Origin: Pseudomonas sp. AKS31
GTDB lineage: Bacteria; Pseudomonadota; Gammaproteobacteria; Pseudomonadales; Pseudomonadaceae
Reading direction: 5' to 3'
Length of the DNA: 55,290 nt
Assembly (NCBI RefSeq): GCF_023634765.1
Contig: NZ_JAMLFX010000005.1
Coordinates: 227,847-283,136 of the forward strand
In this document: one piece after another, positions 25,247-35,945 of the stretch
Layout of the letters: each line of letters starts with the position of its first letter
Position numbering within the stretch: the first letter of the stretch is position 1
Made by a program: the position numbers and the translations under genes
The notes under the pieces: model-generated
What the model saw: the letters and a program-made list of their open reading frames with translations, nothing else
Database searches by the model: none
What the model was told of the DNA's origin: nothing

Positions 25247-25576
25247 TTACAAGATGTCTTTCAAATAGCCCTTGAGCGCGAGGAGCGGCTGATCCAGCTG
25301 CTCCAGCGAACGCGCCTCGCTGAACTCGGCGGACAATTTGTGTAGCTCGCGCCCCAGCGGTTTCTCGATACCGCCCAAGGCGTCCATCGCTAGGCCAAGG
25401 CATTCGTTCATCTTGAACTGAATAGTCTCGACATCCCCGCGCCGTACCAATAGTTCGAAAATGTCTTTCTGGTAATCACCCATGACCATGTCGTCCCGCA
25501 AAATCGGGCTCAGGCCTTCTTCCTCGTAAGCGAGTTTGAGGGAGAAAAGGGCGACTGTTTCCAGAGACGTTTCCAT
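25247..25576 (-). CDS. Small hypothetical helical protein
   Basis: The protein has 109 residues and is nearly all alpha-helical and acidic. Segments include METSLETVALFSLKLAYEEEG, DDMVMGDYQKDIFELLVRRGD and RELHKLSAEFSEARSLEQL. No family is recognised. The size and acidic character are compatible with an immunity-type or regulatory protein, but nothing in the sequence proves it. It has a TTTCC-type spacer upstream and is not obviously in an operon. It is convergent with the PH-domain gene. Confidence 0.6.
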   Translation of the reverse strand: METSLETVALFSLKLAYEEEGLSPILRDDMVMGDYQKDIFELLVRRGDVETIQFKMNECLGLAMDALGGIEKPLGRELHKLSAEFSEARSLEQLDQPLLALKGYLKDIL

Positions 25577-25843
25577 GGGGTGCCTTTAGCGACGTCCGTC
25601 AGTGTGAGAGTTGATGTCTGGAGGCAGCCACCGTTAGGTGCAAGATGCGCTGGGCTGCCTTCAGAGTGGCGGGATTATACGGAGCGGGATCAACAAGTGC
25701 AGCCCAAAGGCGAGGCCGGGCACACTGAAGCCGATCAATAACCTCCACGGGATTGAGCGGTATTTCCATCGGAGGCCGGTGAGTATTATGGTGTGCCTTC
25801 ACACACTCGACGTTAACTGTTGGATACGAATGGAGTGACGACC

Positions 25844-26104
25844 ATGGAATACGACGACAAACTGATGGAAGACGCCGTGCTTGCCCTGTTGGCAGCACTC
25901 AGCTCCGATAAAGGAAATGCCTGGAAAGGGTTCGACTTCGAGATCATGAACCGATTGCATGAGCAGGGTTTCATCAGTAACCCGGTGAACAGGAACAAGT
26001 CGGTCTGGTTGACGGAGGAGGGGCTGGAGCGGGGGCGGGCGATAGCGGCGCGGTTGTTTGGGGGAGGTGCCCAGGCTGAGACTGCAAACGACTCCGGCAC
26101 CTGA
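25844..26104 (+). CDS. DUF6429 family protein
   Basis: The protein has 86 residues. The sequence DAVLALLAALSSDKGNAWKGFDFEIMNRLHEQGFISNPVNRNKSVWLTEEGLERG has the pattern of DUF6429 (for example NAWKGFDF, LHEQGFI and NPVNRNKSV), a winged-helix-like small protein of unknown function. GGAGTGA lies 6 bases before the ATG. A longer frame begins at 25820 but lacks a good ribosome binding site. It is followed at 26179 by another small gene on the same strand. Confidence 0.8.
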   Translation: MEYDDKLMEDAVLALLAALSSDKGNAWKGFDFEIMNRLHEQGFISNPVNRNKSVWLTEEGLERGRAIAARLFGGGAQAETANDSGT

Positions 26105-26178
26105 GTCACTGCTAAGCCGACCGTAGTGGGAAGACTGGTCGCGGGCTCGCTAGATGAGGAACTTGAGGAGTTTTCCCA

Positions 26179-26535
26179 TTGGGACATTTTCTGACTGAAC
26201 CACAGCTGACAGACGTCAGAGCTGCACTGTCCGAACCTTTCAACCATTTTCCCACTGATTACGATTACATCGCACGCCAGCTCAAAGGCGTCGATCCAGC
26301 GGTGCTCTATGAGATTTTTTACTCAGAAGTAGCGCCAGTGTGCTTTACGAACATTGCAGCGGTCTTGCCTACTGTCTGGACAGGTTTTGACCCTGATTGG
26401 CTCAGGGCCGAGATAGAGGAAAGGCTCGCGGCGCGGCAGCGTAATTGGTCTCGTAGGCTGTTCGACAAATTGCTGGTTCGTTGGCTGAAATACAACTACG
26501 ACTATATGTGGGAAGAGATCGCCAGCAGACTTTGA
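26179..26535 (+). CDS. Small hypothetical protein (DUF7079-like)
   Basis: The protein has 118 residues. It begins at a TTG (26179), supported by GAGGAG 8 bases upstream; no ATG is near. The pattern EPFNHFPTDYDYIARQLKGVD, EIFYSEVAPVCFTNIAAVLP and WTGFDPDWLRAEIEERL resembles DUF7079-type proteins, with moderate certainty. It has no signal peptide. A tRNA-Leu gene follows on the opposite strand. Lower GC than the queA operon to its right. Confidence 0.65.
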   Translation: MGHFLTEPQLTDVRAALSEPFNHFPTDYDYIARQLKGVDPAVLYEIFYSEVAPVCFTNIAAVLPTVWTGFDPDWLRAEIEERLAARQRNWSRRLFDKLLVRWLKYNYDYMWEEIASRL

Positions 26536-26660
26536 TCTTGTGGATAGGGTTTGGAACTCTTCGCTTTTAGCTATCCATGCTTCGCCAGGTTTATCGCGCA
26601 GCCGGTCTCATCGCCGGTTAGCAGGTGCCCGTTGAGTGAAGAGAGGGACTTTACTGCAGA

Positions 26661-26691
26661 CGAAAAAAAAGGCCTTGCTAAGCAAGACCTT
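26661..26691 (-). terminator. Intrinsic terminator of tRNA-Leu
   Basis: On the minus strand the stem AAAGGTCTTGC/GCAAGGCCTTT has a 3-base loop and is followed by a run of T (26662-26669 as A on the plus strand). It ends the tRNA transcript. Confidence 0.9.
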
Positions 26692-26700
26692 TCTTAATTT

Positions 26701-26785
26701 TGGTGCCCCGAGGGAGACTCGAACTCCCACTCCTTTCGAAAACGGATTTTGAATCCGCCGCGTCTACCAATTCCGCCATCAGGGC
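26701..26785 (-). tRNA. tRNA-Leu (anticodon CAA)
   Basis: The minus strand reads GCCCTGATGGCGGAATTGG and ends in GGGGCACCA. The acceptor stem GCCCTGA/TCGGGGC, the D-loop TTGGTAGACG, an anticodon stem-loop with loop TTCAAAA, an extra arm (CGTTTTCGAAAGGAGT, type II) and the TTCGAGT loop are all visible. The anticodon CAA reads UUG leucine codons. The CCA end is encoded. Confidence 0.97.
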
Positions 26786-26892
26786 TCAATGGCGGCGAAG
26801 TATAGAGATGAGATTACCGTCGGTCAATCAGGTACATAGAGAATTTTCGATATTTCCGCTAGACTTTCCGGCCCTGCTAGACGAACCCCATC

Positions 26893-29087
<2,195 letters not shown>

Positions 29088-29130
29088 GTTTTCTGACCCC
29101 AAGATTCAACATTTGCAACTGGAGTGCTAA

Positions 29131-29469
29131 ATGAGCTTTTTTATCTCTAACGCCATGGCTGACGCGGCTGCACCGGCTGCTGCCGGCCCAATGGGCGGCG
29201 GTTTCGAGTGGATTTTCCTGGTCGGCTTCCTGGTCATCTTCTACCTGATGATCTGGCGTCCACAGGCCAAGCGCGCCAAAGAGCAGAAGAACCTGCTGAG
29301 CAGCCTGCAGAAGGGCGACGAAGTGGTCACCACCGGCGGCATCGCTGGCAAGATCACCAAAGTGGCCGATGACTTCGTGGTTCTGGAAGTTTCCGACACC
29401 GTGGAAATGAAGTTCCAGAAAGGCGCCATCGCCGCCACGCTGCCAAAAGGCACGCTGAAAGCGATCTAA
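29131..29469 (+). CDS. yajC: Preprotein translocase subunit YajC
   Basis: The protein has 112 residues. A single membrane helix (WIFLVGFLVIFYLMIW) is followed by RPQAKRAKEQKNLL and the cytosolic part GDEVVTTGGIAGKI. It is the small partner of the SecDF complex in the inner membrane. GGAG lies 7 bases before the ATG. It is followed by secD 64 bases later on the same strand. Confidence 0.96.
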   Translation: MSFFISNAMADAAAPAAAGPMGGGFEWIFLVGFLVIFYLMIWRPQAKRAKEQKNLLSSLQKGDEVVTTGGIAGKITKVADDFVVLEVSDTVEMKFQKGAIAATLPKGTLKAI

Positions 29470-29533
29470 GGTTCCAACTTCTACTCAATCGACGGGGCGC
29501 GCAAGGCGCCCCGCGTTCATAACGGGCGGCGTG

Positions 29534-31402
29534 ATGCTGAACAAATATCCTCTGTGGAAATACATTCTGATCCTGGCGGTGCTGGCGATCGGTCTGATTT
29601 ATTCCGCTCCCAATCTATACCCCGATGACCCGGCCATTCAGATCAGCGGCGCCAGCACGGCCCTGCAGGTCAATCAGGCCGATCTTGATCGCGTAAGCAC
29701 AGCGCTCAAAGAGTCCGGGATCAACGTCAAGGCAGCCACGCTGGCCGCCAACGGCAAGGGCGGTCTGATCCGTCTGAGCAAGGCTGAAGATCAGTTGCCG
29801 GCCAAAGACGTTGTGCGCAAGGCATTGGGTGATGACTACGTCGTCGCGCTGAACCTGGCACAGACCACCCCGCAATGGCTGCGCAATCTGGGCGCGCACC
29901 CGATGAAGCTGGGTCTGGATTTGTCCGGTGGTGTGCACTTCCTGCTGGAAGTGGACATGGACAAAGCCCTCGATGCACGCCTGAAAGTCTACGAAGGCGA
30001 CGTCAAGAGCCTGCTGCGCAAAGAGAAGCTGCGCTATCGCAGTCTGCCGCAACTGGGCGGTGCCATTCAGTTGGGCTTCAGCGATGAAGACTCCCGCGAA
30101 CAGGCCCGTGCACTGATCCGCAAGAACTTCAACGATTTCGACATTGTTCCGGCCGACCTCAACGGTCAACCGGTGCTGCGTCTGGCGATGACCCCGGCCA
30201 AGCTGGCGGAAATCCGTGAATACTCCATCAAGCAGAACTTGACCACGGTACGTAACCGCGTCAACGAGCTGGGTGTTGCCGAACCGATCGTTCAGCGTCA
30301 GGGCGCCAACCGCATCGTGGTTGAGCTGCCGGGCGTGCAGGACACTGCCGAAGCCAAGCGTATTCTCGGCAAGACGGCCAACCTTGAGTTCCGTCTGGCT
30401 GCAGAGCCTGGCGCTTCGAAAGCCACTTCCGAAACCTTCGAGTTCCGTGAAGGCAATCGTCCGCCAGCGCAGATCGAGCGTGGCCTGATCATCACCGGTG
30501 ACCAGGTTACCGACGCCAAGGCCGGTTTCGGCGAGCACGGCACACCTGAAGTGAACATCCGTCTGGATGGTCACGGCGGCGAGCTGATGAGCCGCGCCAC
30601 CCGTTCGAACGTCGGTCGCAGCATGGCGGTGATCTTCATCGAACAGCGTCCGGTCACCACTTACACCAAGCAAGTGGTTGATGGCGTCGAGAAAGACGTT
30701 GCCGTTCAAACGTTCAAAGAAGAGAAGAAGATCATCAGCCTGGCGACCATTCAGTCGCCGCTGGGTGCTCAGTTCCGCATCACTGGCCTGAACGGTCAGG
30801 GCGAATCGTCCGAACTGGCGCTGCTGCTGCGTGCCGGTGGTCTGGCTGCTCCGATGTACTTCGCTGAAGAGCGCACCATCGGCCCGAGCCTGGGTGCTGA
30901 CAACATCACCAAAGGTATCGATGCGTCGCTGTGGGGCATGCTGTTCGTGTCGCTGTTCATCATCGCCATCTACCGCTTCTTCGGCATCATCGCCACCGTC
31001 GCACTGGCGGTGAACATGGTGTTGCTGCTGGCCCTGATGTCGCTGCTGGGGGCAACGCTGACCCTGCCGGGTATCGCCGGTATCGTGCTGACCATGGGTA
31101 TGGCGGTCGACGCCAACGTGCTGATCTTCTCGCGGATCCGTGAAGAGATCGCCGCCGGCATGACCGTGCAGCGCGCAATCAACGAAGGCTTCGGCCGGGC
31201 ATTCACCGCGATTCTCGACGCCAACCTGACCACGTTGTTGGTCGGCGGGATTCTCTTTGCCATGGGCACCGGCCCGGTCAAAGGTTTCGCGGTGACCATG
31301 TCCCTCGGGATCTTTACCTCGATGTTCACGGCCATCATGGTGACCCGCGCAATGGTCAACCTGATCTTCGGCGGACGTGACTTCAAGAAGTTGTGGATTT
31401 AA
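29534..31402 (+). CDS. secD: Protein translocase subunit SecD
   Basis: The protein has 622 residues. One N-terminal helix, a large periplasmic part with KLGLDLSGGVHFLLEVD, and five more helices at the C-terminus form an RND-type pump. The helix region with MAVDANVLIFSRIREE carries the conserved Asp of the proton path. It uses the proton motive force to pull exported proteins through SecYEG. ATG at 29534 is preferred over the adjoining GTG at 29531 (product MLNKYPLWKY). secF follows after 9 bases. Confidence 0.96.
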   Translation: MLNKYPLWKYILILAVLAIGLIYSAPNLYPDDPAIQISGASTALQVNQADLDRVSTALKESGINVKAATLAANGKGGLIRLSKAEDQLPAKDVVRKALGDDYVVALNLAQTTPQWLRNLGAHPMKLGLDLSGGVHFLLEVDMDKALDARLKVYEGDVKSLLRKEKLRYRSLPQLGGAIQLGFSDEDSREQARALIRKNFNDFDIVPADLNGQPVLRLAMTPAKLAEIREYSIKQNLTTVRNRVNELGVAEPIVQRQGANRIVVELPGVQDTAEAKRILGKTANLEFRLAAEPGASKATSETFEFREGNRPPAQIERGLIITGDQVTDAKAGFGEHGTPEVNIRLDGHGGELMSRATRSNVGRSMAVIFIEQRPVTTYTKQVVDGVEKDVAVQTFKEEKKIISLATIQSPLGAQFRITGLNGQGESSELALLLRAGGLAAPMYFAEERTIGPSLGADNITKGIDASLWGMLFVSLFIIAIYRFFGIIATVALAVNMVLLLALMSLLGATLTLPGIAGIVLTMGMAVDANVLIFSRIREEIAAGMTVQRAINEGFGRAFTAILDANLTTLLVGGILFAMGTGPVKGFAVTMSLGIFTSMFTAIMVTRAMVNLIFGGRDFKKLWI

Positions 31403-31411
31403 GGGGCTGCC

Positions 31412-32326
31412 ATGTTACGTACAATCAACTTCATGGGCGTTCGCAACTTCGCGTTCGGCGTCACAGTGTTTCTCACGTTGCTGGCTATATTCAGTGTCGT
31501 GACCAAGGGTATGAACTGGGGTCTGGACTTCACCGGCGGTACGCTCATCGAGCTGACCTACGAGCGTCCGGCCGATGTCACCAAGGTGCGTGAAGAGCTG
31601 GTGACTTCGGGTTACCACGAAGCCATCGTGCAGAGCTTTGGTGCAACCACCGATCTGCTGGTGCGCATGCCGGGTGAAGACCCGCAGCTGGGCCATCAGG
31701 TCGCGGAGGCGCTGCAGAAGCTCGGCGGCGACAACCCGGCAACGGTCAAGCGTGTCGAGTTCGTCGGCCCGCAGGTCGGTGAAGAGCTGCGCGACCAGGG
31801 CGGCCTCGGCATGCTGCTGGCGCTCGGCGGCATCCTGATCTACCTGGCTTTCCGCTTTCAGTGGAAGTTCGCGGTCGGCGCCATCGTTTCGCTGATTCAC
31901 GACGTGATCGTGACCATTGGTATCCTGTCGTTCTTCCAGATCACCTTCGATCTGACCGTACTGGCGGCGGTGCTGGCGATCATCGGTTACTCGCTGAACG
32001 ACACCATCGTGGTATTCGACCGAGTTCGTGAGAACTTCCGTGTGCTGCGCAAGGCAACGCTGATCGAGAACATCAACATCTCGACCACGCAGACCCTGTT
32101 GCGCACCATGGCGACGTCGATCTCCACCTTGCTGGCGATCGCAGCGCTGCTGTTCTTCGGTGGCGATAACCTGTTCGGCTTCTCGATCGCGCTGTTTATT
32201 GGTGTTCTGGCGGGTACTTACTCGTCGATCTACATCGCTAACGTGGTGCTGATCTGGCTGAACCTGAGCACCGAGGATCTGATTCCTCCGGCGAACACCG
32301 AGAAGGAAGTCGACGACCGTCCATAA
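31412..32326 (+). CDS. secF: Protein translocase subunit SecF
   Basis: The protein has 304 residues. Family blocks are MNWGLDFTGGTLIELTYERP, then the TM4 region LNDTIVVFDRVREN and the end helix pair (LFIGVLAGTYSSIYIAN). With SecD it forms the membrane part that completes protein export. It is the last gene of the queA-tgt-yajC-secD-secF transcription unit, ending at a strong terminator 31 bases later. Confidence 0.96.
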   Translation: MLRTINFMGVRNFAFGVTVFLTLLAIFSVVTKGMNWGLDFTGGTLIELTYERPADVTKVREELVTSGYHEAIVQSFGATTDLLVRMPGEDPQLGHQVAEALQKLGGDNPATVKRVEFVGPQVGEELRDQGGLGMLLALGGILIYLAFRFQWKFAVGAIVSLIHDVIVTIGILSFFQITFDLTVLAAVLAIIGYSLNDTIVVFDRVRENFRVLRKATLIENINISTTQTLLRTMATSISTLLAIAALLFFGGDNLFGFSIALFIGVLAGTYSSIYIANVVLIWLNLSTEDLIPPANTEKEVDDRP

Positions 32327-32357
32327 CGGCCATCGTTTTCCCGGCTGTCAGCCCAAG

Positions 32358-32388
32358 AAAGGCGCGAGTTGAACTCGCGCCTTTTTTT
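32358..32388 (+). terminator. Intrinsic terminator of secDF operon
   Basis: AAAGGCGCGAGTT and AACTCGCGCCTTT form a 13-bp stem with a GA loop, followed by T7. Confidence 0.95.
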
Positions 32389-32447
32389 ATGCTCCAAGGC
32401 TGGGAGAAGCGCGGGCGCGTCCCGCATGTGATGGTCAGGAGGTTCAT

Positions 32448-32996
32448 GTGAACAAGTCGTTGCTGGTTGGTGCGGTATTGGGTGCTGTCGGTGTGACTGC
32501 CGGGGGTGCTGTTGCCACCTACAGCCTGGTTAAAAGCGGCCCTGAGTATGCGCAAGTATTGGCCGTCGAACCGGTTAAAACACAGATCAAGACTCCACGT
32601 GAAGTGTGCAAGGACGTGACAGTGACGCGTCAGGCACCGGTAAAAGATCAACACCAGATTGCCGGTACCGTTGTCGGTGCGCTGGCAGGTGGTTTGCTGG
32701 GTAATCAGATTGGCGGCGGCACCGGCAAGAAAATTGCCACGGTGGCCGGTGCGGTCGGTGGCGGTTATGCGGGCAACAAGGTGCAGGAAGGCATGCAAGA
32801 GCGTGACACCTACACCACCACGCAAACCCGTTGTAATACGGTTAATGACATCAGTGACAAGGTTGTCGGGTACGACGTGCGTTACTCGCTCGATGGCAAG
32901 GAAGGCAAAGTGCGGATGGATCGCGATCCGGGCAACCAGATTCCGGTCGACAAGGAAGGCAAGCTGATTCTGTCGCAGAATGAGCCGGCTCAGTAA
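32448..32996 (+). CDS. Glycine zipper 2TM domain protein
   Basis: The protein has 182 residues. The N-terminus is a hydrophobic anchor (LLVGAVLGAVGVTAGGAVATYSL), and the middle is a glycine zipper of the Rick_17kDa type (GTVVGALAGGLLGNQIGGGTGKK then GAVGGGYAGNKVQEGM). The C-terminal part VGYDVRYSLDGKEGKVRMDRDPG is like that of outer-membrane SlyB/YmgG-related proteins. It is probably in the cell envelope. The start is GTG at 32448, supported by AGGAGG 5 bases upstream. It is flanked by terminators and so is monocistronic. Confidence 0.88.
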   Translation: MNKSLLVGAVLGAVGVTAGGAVATYSLVKSGPEYAQVLAVEPVKTQIKTPREVCKDVTVTRQAPVKDQHQIAGTVVGALAGGLLGNQIGGGTGKKIATVAGAVGGGYAGNKVQEGMQERDTYTTTQTRCNTVNDISDKVVGYDVRYSLDGKEGKVRMDRDPGNQIPVDKEGKLILSQNEPAQ

Positions 32997-33016
32997 GGTC
33001 CGACTGTTTTAACAAG

Positions 33017-33041
33017 AAGCACCCTGCGGGGTGCTTTTTTT
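33017..33041 (+). terminator. Intrinsic terminator
   Basis: AAGCACCC pairs with GGGTGCTT, with a 3-4-base loop, and is followed by T7. It ends the glycine-zipper gene. Confidence 0.9.
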
Positions 33042-33074
33042 GTGCCCGCCATTTCTGGCTGTGCCGTGATCCCT

Positions 33075-33102
33075 TGTGGGGGCGAGCAGGCTCGCTCCCA
33101 CA
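33075..33102. repeat. Single REP palindrome (CGAGCAGGCTCGC type)
   Basis: TGTGGGGGCGAGCAGGCTCG with its own inverted second half is a solo REP, unlike the paired copies elsewhere. It sits between the two convergent terminators at 33017 and 33141. Confidence 0.8.
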
Positions 33103-33140
33103 TGAAGATTTTGGTGATCTGAAGATCGAATTCCAGGCAT

Positions 33141-33167
33141 AAAAAAAGCACCCCGAAGGGTGCTTTT
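33141..33167 (-). terminator. Intrinsic terminator of suhB
   Basis: AAGCACCC/GGGTGCTT stem, with a 7-A run on the plus strand that is a T run on the minus strand. Nearly the same hairpin as at 33017. Confidence 0.88.
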
Positions 33168-33184
33168 TGCGTTTCGCGAAAAGC

Positions 33185-34003
33185 TTAGCGCTTCAGCGAA
33201 GCCGGCAGGTGCGGCTGGATTGCCGTCAGAACTGCCTTGAAGCATTTGGTGTTGCCGGCAACGATGTGGCCCTTTTCAAGGAAGTCGTGACCACCGGTGA
33301 AGTCGCTCACCAGGCCGCCGGCCTCTTGAATCAGCAGGGCGCCTGCAGCCATGTCCCACTCGGACAGGCCCGATTCCCAGAACGCGTCGAAACGACCGGC
33401 AGCGACGTAAGCCAGGTCCAGGCTGGCGGAACCGGCGCGGCGGATGCCGGCGGTCTGGCCAACCAGGGCGCGGAACATGCCCAGGTAGTTGTCGAGGTTG
33501 TCCATCTGGTCGTCACGGAACGGGAAGCCAGTACCCAGCAGAGCGCCGTCGAGGCTGGTGCGACCGCTGACGCGCAGACGGCGACCGTTCAGTTGAGCGC
33601 CGCGACCACGGCTGGCGGTGAATTCTTCCTGGCGAACCGGGTCCAGAACCACTGCGTGTTCCAGGCGGCCACGGTACTTACAGGCAATGCTGACAGCGAA
33701 GTGCGGAATGCCACGCAGGAAGTTGGTGGTGCCGTCCAGTGGATCGATGATCCACAGGTACTCTTCGCCTTCGATGCCGGTGCCGGCGTGCAGGCCAGTC
33801 TCTTCACCCTGGATCGAGTGATTCGGGTAAGCCTTGCGCAGGGCGTCGATGATTTTCTGTTCAGCGGCGCGATCGACCTCGGATACATAATCCTTGGCGT
33901 CTTTTTCGTCGACCTTGATGGTATCCAGGCGCTCGATGGAGCGGAAGATCAGTTCACTGGCGCTGCGGGCGGCGCGCAGCGCGATATTCAGCATGGGCTG
34001 CAT
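33185..34003 (-). CDS. suhB: Inositol-1-monophosphatase family protein SuhB
   Basis: The protein has 272 residues. The Li-sensitive phosphatase metal site is complete: E67 (GEE), D87 and D90 (DPLDGTTNF) and the distal Asp in SEWDMAAG. Besides its phosphatase activity, SuhB takes part in rRNA antitermination (NusA/NusG complex) in E. coli and affects virulence genes in P. aeruginosa; these roles are known for relatives. The gene is divergent from trmJ, 145 bases apart. Ends at its own terminator. Confidence 0.94.
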   Translation of the reverse strand: MQPMLNIALRAARSASELIFRSIERLDTIKVDEKDAKDYVSEVDRAAEQKIIDALRKAYPNHSIQGEETGLHAGTGIEGEEYLWIIDPLDGTTNFLRGIPHFAVSIACKYRGRLEHAVVLDPVRQEEFTASRGRGAQLNGRRLRVSGRTSLDGALLGTGFPFRDDQMDNLDNYLGMFRALVGQTAGIRRAGSASLDLAYVAAGRFDAFWESGLSEWDMAAGALLIQEAGGLVSDFTGGHDFLEKGHIVAGNTKCFKAVLTAIQPHLPASLKR

Positions 34004-34148
34004 GGATGTGTCACCTAAGGTTGTTAAAGAAAGCCGCGCATTCTATCAGAACTTTTCTTCAGGTGAAGGACGCTGTTCGCTTTCATAGCTTAACGGTAGG
34101 CTGTTCTGTAAGATTTGCACCCCTTTCCTGTGTCCGAGAGCGCCTCCC

Positions 34149-34919
34149 TTGCTGCAGAACATTCGTGTCGTCCTGGTCAATACCAGCCACCCCGGCAACA
34201 TCGGCGGGGCCGCGCGCGCCATGAAAAACATGGGTCTGTCGCGATTGGTGCTGGTCGAACCGCGGGTCTTCCCGCATCACGAAGCCGACGCTCGTGCTTC
34301 CGGTGCCGGTGACATCCTTGAAAATGCGCAAGTCGTCGCCACTTTGGAAGACGCCTTGGTCGGCTGCAATCTGGTGCTTGGCACCAGCGCCCGTGACCGG
34401 CGTATTCCCTGGCCGCTGCTGGATCCGCGCGAGTGCGGCACCAAAGTGGTCGAGGAAGCCGGGCAGGGCGCTGAAATCGCCCTGGTGTTCGGTCGCGAAG
34501 ATTCCGGCCTGACCAATGACGAGCTGCAGCGATGTCACTTTCACGTGCACATCCCCTCCGACCCTGAGTTCAGTTCGCTGAACCTCGGCGCGGCGGTGCA
34601 GGTGTTGAGCTACGAAGTGCGCATGGCCTGGCTGGCCGCCCAAGGTCAGCCGAGCAAGATCGAGAAAGAAGAAGTGGCTTCGGTGAAAAGTGCCGAGCTG
34701 GCGACCATGGATGAGCTGGAGCGATTCTATGAGCATCTGGAGCAGACGCTGGTCGCCATCGAATTCCTCGATCCGGAAAAGCCGCGGCACTTGATGGCGC
34801 GCCTGCGCCGGTTGTACGGACGCAGCTCGGTCAGCCGGGCGGAAATGAATATTTTGCGTGGCATCCTCACGGAAACCCAGAAAGCGGCCCGTGGTGAGCT
34901 TCTTAAGCGGAAGGACTAA
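34149..34919 (+). CDS. trmJ: tRNA (cytidine/uridine-2'-O-)-methyltransferase TrmJ
   Basis: The protein has 256 residues. It is a SPOUT-class enzyme with the N-terminal NTSHPGNIGGAARAMKNMGL and the knot region GREDSGLTNDEL. The segment SSLNLGAAVQVLSYEVR closes the SAM site. It methylates the 2'-OH of position 32 in several tRNAs. The start is TTG at 34149 (product begins with LQNIRVVLVN); no ATG is near in frame. A C-terminal extension (about 170-256) is normal for gammaproteobacteria. The stop overlaps or abuts the cysE start. Confidence 0.94.
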   Translation: MLQNIRVVLVNTSHPGNIGGAARAMKNMGLSRLVLVEPRVFPHHEADARASGAGDILENAQVVATLEDALVGCNLVLGTSARDRRIPWPLLDPRECGTKVVEEAGQGAEIALVFGREDSGLTNDELQRCHFHVHIPSDPEFSSLNLGAAVQVLSYEVRMAWLAAQGQPSKIEKEEVASVKSAELATMDELERFYEHLEQTLVAIEFLDPEKPRHLMARLRRLYGRSSVSRAEMNILRGILTETQKAARGELLKRKD

Positions 34920-35699
34920 ATGATGTTTGAGCGTTTGCGTGAAGATATCCAGAGCGTATTCCATCGAGACCCGGCGGCGCGTAACGCTTTTGAAGTCCTG
35001 ACCTGCTACCCCGGCATGCATGCGATCTGGATCCATCGATTGGCCGGCATGCTCTGGCGCAATGAGCTGAAATGGCTGGCGCGGCTGGTGTCGAATTTCG
35101 GTCGCTGGTTGACCGGGATCGAGATTCATCCGGGGGCCAAGGTCGGTCGTCGCTTCTTCATCGACCACGGCATGGGCATTGTCATCGGTGAGACCGCCGA
35201 GATTGGTGATGACGTGACCATTTATCAGGGCGTGACCCTGGGTGGCACCAGTTGGAACAAAGGCAAGCGCCACCCGACGCTGGGTGATGGTGTGGTCGTG
35301 GGCGCGGGCGCCAAGGTGCTTGGCCCGTTCACGGTCGGCGCCGGCGCCAAGGTTGGTTCCAACGCCGTGGTGACCAAAGAAGTGCCGCCGGGCGCCACTG
35401 TTGTCGGTATTCCGGGGCGCATCATCGTCAAATCCGACGAAGAGCAGGACGCCAAGCGCAAGGCCATGGCCGAGAAGATCGGTTTCGATGCCTACGGCGT
35501 CAGCGAAGACATGCCTGACCCGGTGGCGCGCGCCATTGGTCAGTTGCTCGATCACTTGCAAGCGGTGGACGGGCGGCTGGAGGGGATGTGCGGGGCTCTG
35601 AAGGATCTGGGCAGCAATTACTGTGCGAAAGATCTGCCTGAGCTGCGTGAAGAAGACTTCGCCTGCGTCAAAGGCAAAGACGAGTCCAAGGCCAGCTAA
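34920..35699 (+). CDS. cysE: Serine O-acetyltransferase
   Basis: The enzyme has 259 residues. It forms O-acetylserine from serine and acetyl-CoA, the first step of cysteine synthesis. The left-handed beta-helix with hexapeptide repeats is visible ([50 protein letters not shown]). The catalytic His is in DHGMG. The start follows the trmJ stop directly (TAAATGATG); ATG at 34923 is equally good. Cysteine supply and the isc operon downstream belong to one sulfur theme, but cysE ends before the iscR promoter. Confidence 0.94.
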   Translation: MMFERLREDIQSVFHRDPAARNAFEVLTCYPGMHAIWIHRLAGMLWRNELKWLARLVSNFGRWLTGIEIHPGAKVGRRFFIDHGMGIVIGETAEIGDDVTIYQGVTLGGTSWNKGKRHPTLGDGVVVGAGAKVLGPFTVGAGAKVGSNAVVTKEVPPGATVVGIPGRIIVKSDEEQDAKRKAMAEKIGFDAYGVSEDMPDPVARAIGQLLDHLQAVDGRLEGMCGALKDLGSNYCAKDLPELREEDFACVKGKDESKAS

Positions 35700-35705
35700 C
35701 GCCCC

Positions 35706-35785
35706 CTGTAGGAGCTGCCGAAGGCTGCGATCCCTTGATCTTCTAAAGAGCAAAATCAAAAGATCGCAGCCTGCGGCAGCTCCTA
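35706..35785. repeat. REP palindrome pair (GGAGCTGCCGAAGGCTGCGA type)
   Basis: CTGTAGGAGCTGCCGAAGGC on the left and GATCGCAGCCTGCGGCAGCT on the right are inverted copies, the right with one base changed. It lies just after the cysE stop. Confidence 0.88.
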
Positions 35786-35856
35786 GAAAGGCTTGCGCCA
35801 GCCGGTGTGCCATTAAGCCGCAGACCCTGCTATCATTCGCGCGCTCTTTTGCGGGT

Positions 35857-35906
35857 AAACCTGACTAAAGTACTAGGTCTTAAAGTTGACTTAAATACTC
35901 GGGAAT
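35857..35906. promoter_or_regulatory. Two tandem IscR type-1-like binding sites
   Basis: The second site (35882-35906, core AAAGTTGACTTAAATACTCG) matches the type 1 consensus ATASYYGACTRWWWYAGTCRRSTAT at about 21 of 25 places. The first, at 35857, matches best in its left half (AAACCTGACTAAAGT). Their GAC cores are 25 bp apart. Confidence 0.65.
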
Positions 35907-35914
35907 TGCATACT
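35886..35914 (+). promoter_or_regulatory. iscR promoter
   Basis: TTGACT (35886-35891) and CATACT (35909-35914) are spaced by 17 bp. The -35 element lies inside the second IscR site, so bound IscR would block RNA polymerase; this gives simple negative feedback. Confidence 0.65.
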
Positions 35915-35945
35915 CGCCCCATTCTGAACTCCGTGGTAACTGTCC

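Noticed and set aside
25599..25898. Minus-strand frame of 99 codons before the DUF6429 gene
   Set aside because: It overlaps the start and ribosome binding site of the DUF6429 gene and has no family features.
22731..26785. Genomic island with attachment sites at tRNA-Leu
   Set aside because: No integrase and no second copy of the tRNA 3' end were found to the left, so attachment sites cannot be claimed.
34083..35813. Long minus-strand frame across trmJ and cysE
   Set aside because: Shadow of two certain genes and of a REP element.
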